Assembly (NCBI RefSeq): GCF_023101765.2
Contig: NC_064240.1
Span: 1,302,001-1,366,000 of the forward strand
Direction: 5' to 3'
Length of the DNA stretch: 64,000 nt
Source: Spodoptera frugiperda
Taxonomy: Eukaryota; Arthropoda; Insecta; Lepidoptera; Noctuidae
Under the pieces are notes generated by a model, which saw only the letters and a list, made by a program, of their open reading frames with translations, was not told where the DNA came from and searched no databases. Of the stretch, positions 32,777 to 45,622 are shown piece by piece (the first letter of the stretch is position 1; each line of letters opens with the position of its first letter). Both the position numbers and the translations under genes were made by a program.

Positions 32777-35700
32777 TGCAATATAATTTGGCTTGTGTAC
32801 TACTGTGGGTGGACGGGTACAAGACCTTTATGTCTTAATATTTGCTGCAGTGGACAAGAGCAGGCGTGCAATTATATTTAGCTTGAAGGTTGTGGCCTTA
32901 TAAACAATCTTGATTTGAGGGTGTTACTATTTCTTGATCTTGAAAATAATACTTTTAGCTATTGTTATAAATATGTCCAACCATTTGTAAGAATGAATGG
33001 TGAAGCTTTTGTAGCACATTCGAGCATTGACATTGATAAATCAACTAGCGTATTCTATAGCTCACAACCAATTACTGAGATATACCCCATTTGCAAAAAT
33101 CAACAAGCATAGAACAGCATCCATTGTTTTTCTTCAATCTAAAATCATTGATGAACAAATAATACGGTTTATGAAACGTTCGTATCGTATATTGTAATGA
33201 TTCCTATGATCATACATACACTTTTCAATGTAGAAAATATCGTTTTATACAGACATGCCAGTATACTTAATTTTGGGCTCTAGAAATGTTAAATAGATGC
33301 ACAGAATAAAAGGTGATCATGCTTGTACTCTATAAACAGAAGAGCCTCTATTTTCGCCCAAATTAATTGTTTCCTAGCCTTTGTTTGTTTTGAAAGCAGT
33401 TTACCTTTAATTTCGAAGTCAGTTTTAGTTCGCTTAATGAGGGTTGGCATTTAGTTGTTTTTGTTTGAAATGTTAACTAGATCTTCAGAGCTGCGAGCTC
33501 TGGTTTTGTTTTCCATTTTATTATAAAGTTTTCTGTTGACTATCTTGTTAATAGCTGTATAATTTGCTTGTTGCTAGGCATCCCTTTACTAGTAGCTCGT
33601 AATTGGATTTTCGTTATTCATACTTTGTTCGTAGTTGGAATTAATTTGTTTTACCCTTCTAAAATAATTTTGTTCTCATTCCTTTGTAACCTAAAATAAA
33701 TGGTCCCTTGACGCTCCTTTCCAATGATACTAGCCTCATATCACGAGTTCTTTAGCCACGCAATTTTATTCCTCTGAGATTATTAATTAAACTAGCAAAA
33801 AATGGTCTCCCTGCTAATTGCTATTTCAAAATACAAAAGAGTAATTACCAGCTATTTTTCTTCTATCACATCATCCCACGGTTTTCTAAAAATAAAAGCA
33901 CGTCAGCTTCAGAAAGCCAGTAATCTCCAGGCAAAGAGCACAATCTTTATTCCTTCACCTGCCACGTCTTATCAGGCAGACAAATTATTAAAGGAAGCTT
34001 CTATCTCGTTGAGGATTCAACCGGTTCTATTCCCGGTCCTGCTTTGTCGTGGGCGAGAACAGCATTCCCAAAACGACCTGAATTAATTGAGCCTACAATT
34101 AAACGGACAGGTTTGACGTACAGCTCCATCGCTTCTGTTCCTATGGAAGATGTTATTATACAAGTACTTTTTTGCTTAGACATATGTATTATTTTAGTCA
34201 TTAACTTAATATTTTGTATCATTGATTGATTCAAATTTGAGACTTGAGGTGCTAAAGTAATGTTTTAAATGCAGGAAAAATATATTTGAAATGCCAATAA
34301 AGGATAATTTGTTGGTTTAATTAATAACATGCATACCTGCAAAAGGAAAATTGTTTCCTTTGTTTTATTAATCAAATGGGTCATATAAACCACATACATT
34401 GTTCTAACAATGATTTCAAAATGAATGCAATGTGTATTCTTTTACTCAAAGCCCATCTTAAATATAAAACCATAGAACCTTACATAAACCACTATTATGC
34501 ACACACAATCAAGTTGACTGGATATAGAAATAATTGACTGCACCTATTTCAGTCTGCGCAGGTTAATAATAATTGTCTTGATAAGTCACTTTTTATCTTA
34601 GGATTGCAAACTGGTTGCCATGTCAATATTGGTATTTTTATACTATAGCACAATAATGATTTACATCTCCCTTTTCTAAGGTAATTTTACAAGCTTATGA
34701 TCATATTTTAACAATAAAATCTCATGTTATACATTTGTGTCTCCTTGTAAATATTCAAACAAAATCTCCACTGAATATTTGCCTCTAAACATCACACTAA
34801 AAATAAATCTCTGTTGGAAAATACAAAGCTGAATCACGACATCGTCCAATTTAACGAGACATCTCAGAAGACACAGTCCTGTCGTGCTCGGATCCATTTT
34901 AAGAAAACAAAAGAGAGGTTGGAAGGTCAGGTTGCTTTGGTCGTTGATGCAAAACGTGAACCGCAACGTGCAACTACGATGCTGCGATAAGAAATTGCAC
35001 GATTCTCAGTGGAATTTCGTAAGTAAAGCGATGTAGCGCTTAAGTTGGTTTGTTATGAACTAAACAGGGAATATTAATTGCTGGAGTTTTCGCTGCAAGA
35101 GCTAAAAATTATCTATCATTGTTAGTGTTTAATGTTCAGTAATAGAGTTGATTTCTTCAGTTTTATTTTTCATATCTATTCTATTTATTTTATGGTTTAT
35201 TACACGTTTTACTGTTAGTTCATTGTTATCGTGGTAATAACTAGTAGAAACGAGTTTAGTTATCAGCTTGAAGCAGCAAATATGCAGATGTTTTGCTTCA
35301 ACGCTACAGGTTTGAATAGTTAAATATTTGATGCAGGAATAGTTAAGGTAAATACTTCAGAAACTATTGTAACATATTTATGTAACAAAGTACATTTACG
35401 TAAACATTGTGTAATGTGTTATTTTTAAGAAAATATACCTCGTTCGTGACATTAAGTTATTCACGTAGATAGGTACTTGTAAAGAGACAATTCAAGTTAT
35501 CCACTGGAGAAATTCACGGAATATGATCTTAAGCATGATCTCAGGATAAAACAGGGTACCGAATATATCTTGGAAACGCGGAGCTGCCAACATGTTAATG
35601 TCGCCATTACCGTTTAAATTTTAGAGGATTAATCTTGAAAGCCAAGACGTTAGCGTTGTTTGGATATTTGCGAATTCTCGACTACATTTGGGACAAACAT

Positions 35701-37840
35701 TTGTCTACACAATTTCCTTTGTGAAAATTTATTTAGGCCTGAAACTTCCATAGCATTAAACAGTTTGTTAATTTGAAAAGAACTTATCAGAAAACACAAT
35801 GTAAATCTCGTCACGACTAAAACTACAAAGCAGCTATAAATTAATTAGTACAGAAACTACAATGGAGGGAGTGGGTTCGATCTAGGCGCGGCATTAATGT
35901 TAAATGAACGGAATGCCCGCTTTATACCTAATGATGATGAATGTAGGCCAATTTGTACCACTTGTGTGCATATTTTAATTTAGCTGACTGACGGTAATTT
36001 CGGGTTTAATTTTACGTCCACTGGAATAGTCGGAACAATGGCTGACCCTGAATCAGCAGCTACATTTGAATTTGAAATAGTATTCAATGTAGATCATCCT
36101 GTTTACAATAAAGATGAAGAAGGAATGTAGAGGTTAGAAATAATATTGGAATATGAATAATATTATATTGAAAAGCAGCTGGAAATTGTACTGTTTCAGA
36201 TCACAAATATTTTCGGGGATGACTCAAATAGCTCACTCGATACCCCACGGCTAAATAAGGCGGGCCCAAGAGCTGTTAGCGTGGGTGTTTAAAAACTGCC
36301 AAATTGGCGTGAATGAGAGGAATTATGAGTGCACATTCCAGTTTCAAGGTATAAGTTATCAGCACTAGTCGGCCAATGTTCATTACTGAAGATTACACTC
36401 GACATTGTAATTATCTCCTCAAATTATGCTCGAATTACCATTTCATTCAAATGAAATGGATAACAATTTAGGACAGTGTAGAAATGTACATTATATTCGT
36501 CATTTCTAAAATTTCTCCACACATTTCTATTCACATGATATTCATTTCTTCAAAGAATCATGCCATGTTTTTTATTATGAAAAATGTTCTGTTTAAATAT
36601 TATACAATTCAACAATCAAAATTCATACTTGGTTTTATTTGCAGCTTCTTTGGATTCTTTGTCTTGGTCTATATCGCTTTTATCATTCAATTAACTCGGT
36701 TCAGCCTTTTGCGCAAACAATAATGCTAAGCCTACTAAAGCCTAGGGAAACCAAACATGTTGTAACTGCGCATTTTTTCACAATTATCTTTGTATTTGTT
36801 TTATTTAACGATAGTAAAGATTTTGAGATATATTAGAACTGCAAATGTTTGTACACCGTGTTTGAGTATGTAATTAGATTAGGCATTAGCAATGATTTTT
36901 GCGGTATGATATCTTTCATTTATTGCAAAATCTATTTCAGAAACATCTGTGAAAGATCCAGTAAAACTCTATCGGTTGATCTTGATTTACTTATTGATTA
37001 TTCTCTCCTTAAGGCTATACAATGCTTAAGCTAAGAATAAAATCGTGAGTAATCCATCGATACCTCATATGGAGACACAAGTGACACAGGAAGTGCATGT
37101 ATATGGTGCTCGGTACTCTCTGACCACCCCGAAAGGAAACTAGATTGAGGATAATGTATACAGGTGTGTGATTCATATCGATATTCAAGGAACGAGTTTG
37201 GTTTGTTTACTACCGGTCGATCATCGGATATGGATATTTAAATCGATTATCTTATTTCCGTTTTTCGTCTGACCTCCTGTGTTATTTACTGTCGTTGTTA
37301 CTTCAAGTGTAAAGCGCGTCTGTTGAGCACAAATTTTTGGCACCGGTTGCAATGTCGTCTCTGAATTTTGTTTTGGATTTTATTTGAACTGTTGCTTACC
37401 GGGGTGCTAGCCGGCTTGATATTAAAATGTTAATAATGTCTTTATCTTTTGATTTTAACTTTTTTAAATAACACTTTAACTTTAAGAGTAGCGTCGGGCA
37501 CCACCGTCTTTTATGGATGTCACATCATTTTTATCGTTGGTCATCCTATCTCTCATATGGCGACTACAAAAATATAGTACCTATACGACGTGTTCAAACA
37601 GATCTAGCAATTGAAATTGAATTCACTGTATCGGTAGTCGTAATGTGAGAAAATTATCGCCCTCAATTGAATTTGAATAAGTCGCTGTACGGAATATAAA
37701 TAGCTATTTCATTTCATTCATCCAGTACACGACCTTGTTACCGGTTATCAACTCACAGTAAATTTTACGACCTTATTGTACCTATGAAGACTAGGTAAAT
37801 TCTGATAAGAAGATAGATAACATTCGCAAACCCGCAAGGC
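32777..37840. other. Unassigned DNA
   Basis: No supported gene in 5 kb. tRNA-like scraps near 34020 and 35873 (gtgggttcgatctag), the latter with 'atgatgatgaatgtaggcc' after it, are probably repeat remnants. Several 60-94-codon frames at 33.8-37.0 kb have chance length and no motif. Confidence 0.3.
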
Positions 37841-37859
37841 AATCCCCTCTACTACACCT

Positions 37860-37965
37860 AGCTACACTGACGCCAGTACGCCGCGCGCTCCGTCAACGAG
37901 AGGACGTATCGCGCGTCCCCTCAAATTAATACGACCACCGAACGGCCAAACAGGATGCTCTTCGT
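37860..37965 (+). promoter_or_regulatory. CpG-rich patch upstream of the candidate exon at 38220
   Basis: The stretch with 'cgccgcgcgctccgtcaacg' and 'acgtatcgcgcgtcccc' stands out against AT-rich flanks. It is 255-360 bases upstream of the start codon at 38220, a reasonable place for a promoter or 5' UTR. No TATA box is obvious. Confidence 0.3.
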
Positions 37966-38219
37966 ACGGAATAGTGATGAGAACAAACAATAGTGACATT
38001 CTTACTAAAAAGGACTGTTCAATTAGTGCCACCCACAACTTACTAATTGATGTGAATTTCCTGACCTTGAAAATCGACTAAAATGGATTAGTCTCATTTT
38101 TTTGTGTTTATAATTCGAACGACATTGATCGTGATAAGTGAAGTAATTGAAATAGAGATGGGATTCGTATAATCGATTAATTTATTCGGTAATAGTGCGG
38201 GAAGTGTAAATAGTTAACA

Positions 38220-38376
38220 ATGTTGGCGGTCAAGAATTTTTTTATGCCTGAAAAGAGAGTGGACTCTCCCAGGTTTTCGAGGATGCCTGAGGCACTCATG
38301 AGGTCCATAAGGCGACGATCTTTGAGAGTGAAGAGGACGAAATCGTTGGTTCTAGTCAACGAAAAAAGGAAATCCG
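38220..38376 (+). CDS. Candidate first coding exon, protein unrecognised
   Basis: The ATG at 38220 has A at -3 (ttaacaATG), a good insect start context, and an in-frame TAG at 38211 upstream. 52 codons follow, then one extra base and a perfect GTGAGT donor at 38377 (exon ends in phase 1). The predicted N terminus is basic: MLAVKNFFMPEKRVD, then a run including SIRRRSLRVKRTKSLV. Several arginine codons are AGG or CGA rather than AT-rich substitutes, and the exon is less AT-rich than its flanks. No signal peptide or membrane segment is visible, and I recognise no family. The rest of the gene would lie past a long intron to the right. An antisense 60-codon frame (38359-38177) is a shadow. The donor, start context and composition together make this the best protein-coding candidate in the window. 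Confidence 0.45.
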
Positions 38377-38382
38377 GTGAGT

Positions 38383-41300
38383 GGTAGTGTATGACTTCAC
38401 TTTTTTATTTTTAATTACATTTGAGTTTTTTTTTTCTTGTAGTAATGAATCTAGTCTTCATTTATTTTATACCTCTGTGATAAACCTCTGTTTGTACAAG
38501 TGTAGTTTATTTTTTCTGTTGTTTTTACAAGTTTCTGAAACTTTATTATTTTTCATTATGCCTAAATAGTATTTGCTAGATTCTACTTTTAAAATTAAAC
38601 TCAATTAAATAAAAAGGTACTATTACATTATATTTGTGAAAATTATACCTGTCGTTTTAATTGTTTGTTACGTTGCCAGGCGTTACTAGAAAAACCAGCT
38701 CATAGTACAGAAATTAAATTTCTTTCATAACGCTAATAATACATTTTGCACGGTAATTAAAAAATCACAACCCACCAATTATTTCACCAATAATAGTCCC
38801 AATAACTAAACATGTACCTACCATTTATGTTTTGCAATATTTTTTTACTTTTAATTCGTGTAATTGCAAAATAGATTTTAAGATAGAAAATGAGACATTT
38901 ACCTCACTAAGAATCAGTAGCAACGTGATTAGAAAACAATTCAGATTGAATTATTCATTGCACGAACATATTTTGCAATAGTACGTAATTTTAATTCGTG
39001 CTACACAGATTATTCTTCCGTAAAATTACTGCTGTTGTTGCTAATAATGTAATGGGTTGTGACAACATTACGTGAATAACATAACAGTATTGGTATTGGT
39101 GTTATGTAACTTGGAACATGCAAATAATCTCAATAAGAAGTTTAAGTGAAGCCACATGTCCATTCATTGCAGATACGTGCATGACTCAAATGCTTGCAAA
39201 GTTCCTTGAAAGATATCCCATATTTTTGGCAAGATTAAAAAATATCTCAGAGTTATTCAACAATGCGAAATTGATTGATAATGGCAATACCCTAACCAGC
39301 TCAAGAATAAAACCCCAGACCAGCTAGGAACAGAGTTGAAAACGAAATACCCATAGACACAGACAGCCACGTCACAAAACAATTATAAACCAATTAGTGA
39401 CGTCTTTGAAATATCCATTTGCAAACTCGTAACAAAATGAGTAAACAATTCCAACAATATAAAGAATTACATCTTTACTTTTATTACCAATTATATTTTT
39501 CTAAACAGCTTTCTTATTACTTGTGACCATTTCAAGACCATATCGTCATAGATCTACGTCATTGCACGTGTCATCATTAGGCATTGTTTCATGTTCTTCT
39601 ATGTCATATTTTAAATGGTCACTGGCCATAAAATTGAGCGTACTTGTTGTAGATGCGATCATTGTCACTGGCCCATTTTGTTTGTCTACATACTAATGAA
39701 ATTATTTGTAGGGCACTAGGATAATCGGGGTCATGTTCATAAATTTTTGAGTGTTCGAAGTCTATTTTGTGATTGCTGTTAAGTGATTGAGTTGTTGTCT
39801 TGTTGTTGTGGGCTTATCGTGACTTTGGTTCATCCTTCATCCATTAGCTGATGTGTATCTAGATTCAGGTTTCATTTTGGTTCTTTATATCTTTAGTATA
39901 CTTACAATCTAATCACTATTCAGGGTTTGGCTAGAATCTGTATAGATTTTGTGTACAATTCTCATTTCAAGCACCGTTTTGCGAAGTCTCATTTATTTGC
40001 TACTGTATGTATGAAAAATGTCTGTTCGATTTTTATGATATTATCGAAAATATCTAGACATATAATAAGGATAGATAGCATTGTTCAATTATTGTAACAA
40101 AAACCAAAAGCAGTTTGGTCTACCAATTATTTTCATTTCTGTGCGGACTCACTACCCAAGTTCGCATTAACATTTAATTGAAATGCCTGATACAGATCTT
40201 CAGGTTCTTATTGCAATAGCTACTTGTACAAACATAACGTAACTTTACTTCTCAAGGTTTTACAATGTCTGTGTGCTGTACTTTTGATCTTTTAATGCGC
40301 AATTGACGTTTTTTTACCAACGACTATAAAATCAACCCATATGTTGTGCATTTATGGCCTTTTTTAGGCCACATGTGGTATTAGACCTTGTTATTTGGCT
40401 GGTTTTTGACATAATTCCCATAAAAACGTGTCATATAAAGCGTCCTTACTCAATAAAAGTCACTATATATTGTTATGAATTTTTATTTATTCCAATAGGT
40501 AATTAATAATAACTCCGAGATAAATTTCGATGTCGTATTTTTCTGTTAATTAATATAAACGATATTACTGTTAAACTTGTTACTAAATAGATGAATAAGA
40601 TGAACATCATTAGGCTTCCCGATTATGTTCCCATCAAGATCGATTATTGGAGATCCTAGAAAAAAATAAATCGATTAAAATGCATCGTATCGGTGAATCG
40701 ACTAATCAATATTGTAAGTGGTGGTGCAGATAGTGTAATAGCAGTACTTATTTCTAAACTGTTCTACATTTATCACATCGTTTAAAGTTGATTAACTTCG
40801 GATCGATCGAGTTGATAAAAATCTTTTCATGTAAAGTTGATTGTAGGACAGACGTGCAACGACCGCATGTCCGATGCAAATATGAACTGTTAAAACACTT
40901 TAATTCCCTTAGATTGAATTGAATTAATTTATATTATTAGCTTTGAATGTCTCTCATACCAATTTGGGTAATTTTTTGTCGGGCTCTGTTTTATTTATTC
41001 AAATAAGCAATTTGATAACTATAATGAAGTATTTTTATGACTGATCTTTCTGTATTACTTTAATTCTAAAAATAAATGTTATTCCATAGTTAGTCGTCAC
41101 GATCTTGCCAAACAAATACTAATTTGTTAAGTCGATGACTAAGCACATAGTATAATTTGGTAATTTTATTTACTCAGATCTTCCAAATGGTATTTAAATA
41201 CTGTAGTTATGATAACGTTGATGAATACTAAAAATAAGTACTCGAGCCACACGTTTTTACAATACTAATGTGTCTACAAAAAGTCTAGGTAGGTCTAGCG

Positions 41301-42890
41301 ATATTACATCATGGGTGGTTACTGAATGGCTCATGGCACGTCAGTGTTGCACCTTTGTATAAATACAACAATGGCAATATATGTATATTAACAATACAAT
41401 ACACTGAATAAAATTCAAGACAAGCACTTGTATTTCAAATAAAACCATTATGAACTGCAATAAATTAATCTTAAATTAAACAATTAAGCGCACTAAAATA
41501 ACTTCAAATTCTTCTTCGCCTATAACAATAAAATTTAAGCAAAATTAAAATAAAAACGTAATAAAAATAGTTAACGATTAAAAACTCGACTAAAACTTTT
41601 ATTTCCGCTAACGGACAACACTAATTGCTATGAAATGCACCTGGCTAGCGCGTGCCACAATCTAAATGTCACACTTGACGTTACATAAACCAATTAAACT
41701 TGACCCCTTTTATAAACAACGACTTACCATTCAGTAACTCTTTTTATATCGGTTTTGTAATTAAAAGTTTTTCCAAGTAGAATTCTTGCGACGCATTTTA
41801 AAAATTATTGATTCGAAAATAATAATGGATTATACATGTCTTTAGTTTTTTTATTCATTGTCACTTTGACAACGGTGGTAACTGTCATAGATTCAAAACT
41901 GTGAAAGAACAAAAGAGGTTTGAATAAATTCTTGTTTTTATTCTTAGTGCAGTGTATGTCTCGTAAATTACGACTTTTTCTTTACAGAATTAATGCTAAG
42001 AATTTAGAAATTGGCAAAGCCCGTAATGACTGTATAACAAATGAGTTTGTAATTTTTAGGTCCGTAGCAACACATGGTTGTTATTTTTCTCACATTAAAT
42101 ACTTGCAGATGCGCCAAGTGAATCACATGTTTAGACTCGTGAACTTACGCGATGCAAATTATGCATGTAATACAATGTAAATTAATTTCAATACAAAAGA
42201 AATATAATAAGAAGCTTATGTGTGAGACAAATAACATTATACTCAATAATATTTTATAGCAACTAGAATCTGTCCGCTCTAGCGTATAATTTATTTTCGT
42301 GCGTATTTCCTCCGCAATATTATTATTATGTATAACGGACCTATAACTAAAAACATCAAAAACTTTTTTATTTAACCTTCCCATCCCAGACTGAGCCTTG
42401 GTCATGAAATATAAAAAAAAAAAATGTAAGTCCACGACCTCGTGAGAAACGCCCGCCAGAATGTTTCATTCTATATTTAAAATTCAAATAATTTGACATT
42501 TTACTCATCGCGTCATCGCGATACCATTTTTATTTTTTCTGTAGATAGATTTCTAATATGCACTAGTATTTTTGTTTAATTATTATATTTTAAGTATTAA
42601 AATGTCCTCTTTAAGCCAGAAAACATTGCATACTCACCACTTTACAATTTACTACGCCAAAGAAAGTTTGCCAAATATTATTTCTGGACCATTCGGACAT
42701 GGCATCGTGCGGATTGCATTATTATTAAATGTGTATTGTAAATAACTACGTGAGATCAAAGAAAATAGTTTAAAGACGAAAATAGGTACATAGACGACAG
42801 TTACAACATGGATCGCATTTGTGAACTATAGTTGCACGAAGATTGCACAAAGAGCTTGATTCGTTAAGAATTTCTTGCAATAATTTTAAA
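38383..42890. other. Unassigned DNA, possibly intronic
   Basis: No further exon could be supported. There are scattered ATCGATT words (40635-40720) and an acceptor-like 'tttttctttacag' at about 41985. Confidence 0.3.
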
Positions 42891-42897
42891 AAGTATT

Positions 42898-42965
42898 CAC
42901 ATCATCAGCCTATAAGCAGCCACTGCTGACCAAAGGCTTCTTCTCACACAGAGAAGGTTTGAGCA
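42898..42965 (+). repeat. Dispersed repeat fragment (family H)
   Basis: 'catcatcagcctataagcag' then 'ccactgctgaccaaaggctt' is the common lepidopteran block ending in an 'aaaggc' word and followed by 'ttctcacacagagaaggttt'. Confidence 0.6.
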
Positions 42966-44915
42966 TTAATCATCACGCTTGCTAAATACGGGTTGGTTAA
43001 AAGTCTTATTATCTAAAGCATTAATAACAGTAGGACTCTGCTTTTATAAATATTTGTACACCATTTTCTCAGCCATTTGTCAGTTATCAAACGATCTGGT
43101 AATGATTCTAAATTGTCTACAGATAACAATTTATCACCGTCTAAAATGTTTGTTTTACTTTACATTAAGAACCATGCAAGCGAAATGGACTATGCATTTA
43201 CTTCCAAGATTTCAAAAATATTGCTGACAATCACTTCTTCTCATTCTAATATTAGCTTGGTATAACTTTGTCTTCAATAATATTTACCATTTGACTCTCT
43301 TGGACCCAGTTCAAGTCTAAACACGCTTCTGTTACATTTGCCCTATTGAATTGATGGGTCAGTTTGATAAAACAAATTACCTGTATTGTTCCTCTTGGCA
43401 GTCTTCCAATTACATTCTGGTTATCTTACCAATTTTGGTGTATAAATGGAACAACTTTATCCAAAAGTCGTCATGTTAAAAAGTAATGTATTATCATTGC
43501 AACCGCTAATAAAGATTCTTCATTATTTGAGGTGATTCAGATCACCCTTTGTATGAACCACATGGCAACAAAACCTATGCAAGTATGGGTAAATACAGTT
43601 CAAACAAAACAAACCATTAGAAACTTAATTTAATAGGACCATTTCCCACATTACACTCTTACACCCATAAACTCAAACAACGTGACAGGTAAAAGCTTCT
43701 ATCCAATATAAATGCAAATTCTATCTAATCCAGTGACCTAATATGGGGGGAATTGGGTCAGAACAGGGCATTGGATGCAGTCCAATTCCTTGCTCACTGG
43801 CGCACCCCTTTAGAGCCAACCTTGAATCCAAATTGACCTCTTTCACCTCATGTACTGTCTGCCTATTGGCTATTACACTAAACGGTTATGGCTGCCTTTA
43901 AAATAAAACCAAACGTTGTGGATAATTGTTCTAGAACTTTCCATAGAATTGCCTACAATTTTGCAAGCGATTGCTTCCTTGTCTAATAGTGTTTACAACG
44001 GCCGATAAGTGTTATTGGTGATGGTTTGATTTTCTGGTCTTTTTTATGGATCATTTGATTTTCCTATTGTTTCACTGGGATTCTCAGAATGTTTTTGCTA
44101 TGGTTGAATTGATTTTTATAGCTAGCTTCTTTAATAAAAACGGCAAATATTATACTAGACACTTAAAATTTTGAATCTAGTCATCCCCTTAGTACACATG
44201 CACCCTGTCACCTGCATGTTTGTCTAGCCTTCACACATTAGCTGTCGGGATCGATACTCGGTCAGGGTTTAACATGGCAACTAGGACATCAGGTCAACCG
44301 GACTTTACACTAAGCTACTTAAATATTTCTCTAATATAACAAAGCTGTGGAATTCTAGACACCACTGAAATCACACACAGTCTACAACTTCACTGGACCT
44401 GAATGTGTCATATTTGCAAAGCATGCGTAGCAGACAATTCCGAAAACGCAGTTCAAAAAGTTCAGGTCCTTTAGAGTCCCTTATTTTTTCACCCTAACGA
44501 CATCCGCACAGTAAAATTAGAAGTATCGAAATTTTGTATTCTACTCTACCATTACTTCAAAGCAAATAGAAATGTAATAATTACCTATTATCAAATGGTG
44601 AATTATACAACTTTTCTCTCTCTTTCAACTAACAACAAACGTATGAAAATAAAAACTTGACTATTAGAGAATGAAACACTATCGAAATTGCAAAAGTTCC
44701 GCGGGCCCGCCGTGCTCATAATAAATTCATTTAATGTCGGCTTACAGAGGGAACTGTTGCATCAACGCAAGTTATGAGAGATAGAGGAAGCGAATGGATA
44801 CGAATCATGTTCCTTACATTTGTATTTGGTTATAAGAGGTCGCGATTTGAAATTTTAAGTGAAATATTTAGAAGAGATATTCCTATAACAGGTATTCCTA
44901 TTCTATACTGCACAG
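42966..44915. other. Unassigned DNA
   Basis: No supported gene. C-rich text lies at 43780-43870 and a tRNA-like scrap near 44230-44290. Confidence 0.3.
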
Positions 44916-45109
44916 TTGGCGCGGTGGCTAGGCAACTGGCTGCCGTGCAACGTGTCGCGGGTTCGATTCCCGCACGGAACAACTCTTTGTGTGATCCACA
45001 GATTATTGTTCCGGGTCTGGGTGTCATGTGTATGGATCTTGTATGTTTGTAAACGCACCCACGACACAGGAAAAAATCCTAATGTGGGGCAACGTTTTTA
45101 AAAAAAAAT
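44916..45109 (+). mobile_element. tRNA-derived SINE, family A, well-preserved copy
   Basis: The head has an A box in 'tggctaggcaactgg' (44925-44939) and a perfect B box GGTTCGATTCC (44960-44970), the internal RNA polymerase III promoter. The body runs 'gtgatccacagattattgtt', 'ccgggtctgggtgtcatgtg', 'gtaaacgcacccacgacaca', 'aatcctaatgtggggcaacg', and it ends in T and A runs at about 45095-45109. It encodes no protein and depends on a LINE for movement. The intact promoter boxes suggest a young copy. Frames across it on both strands are shadows. Diverged relatives are at 3381-3557, 9069-9130 and 47795-47868. Confidence 0.85.
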
Positions 45110-45474
45110 ATTTCTGTTAATCGCAAGTAGAGCCGATGTCGACTATTCTGCCAATGTCGAAAATAAATTGGAATAGCAAGAGTGAACAGAATTACAATTC
45201 AAGGAAGTCACAGATATTCCATTTTCCGCCATTAAATACACGTGACATCTAAGGCAAATGTCACACTTTACGTCGATAACTAACTGAATGCTTATTGCTG
45301 ATATTTCGATGTTGACCTTTGATACATTATCTAAAATGTCCAATCGGACACAAGAGCTAGCCAAATCACCGCTAATGAAGTTTCTAATCAATCGACACTG
45401 ACGTCAATTTATAGTTACCTGCAAACTAGAGACTGGATTTTTTTATTTTGTCACCTATGAATAAATGATTTTTT
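45110..45474. other. Unassigned DNA
   Basis: No supported gene; the 82-codon minus frame has chance length. Confidence 0.3.
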
Positions 45475-45622
45475 GCGGAATATGGGAAGAGTAATAGCAG
45501 AAGGAATCACCTGATGCTATGCGATCAGCGCCGCACATGGACACCCGAAACACCAGAGGGGTAAAAGTGCGATGCCGGGCTTTTAAAAAAAAAGTATGCT
45601 CTTTTCTTGAAGCTTTTTAGGT
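45475..45622 (+). repeat. Dispersed repeat, family C1, longest copy
   Basis: 'atcacctgatgctatgcgat' then 'cagcgccgcacatggacacc', 'gaaacaccagaggggtaaaa' and 'gtgcgatgccgggctttt', ending in an A run. This is a very common lepidopteran repeat; shorter copies are at 5591 and 18732. Confidence 0.7.

Noticed and set aside
41690..41770. Minus-strand exon before a GTAAGT at 41723
   Set aside because: About 26 open codons without an ATG or acceptor; not different from chance.
44830..45052. Overlapping frames on both strands at the SINE
   Set aside because: They are shadows of the tRNA-derived SINE at 44916-45109.
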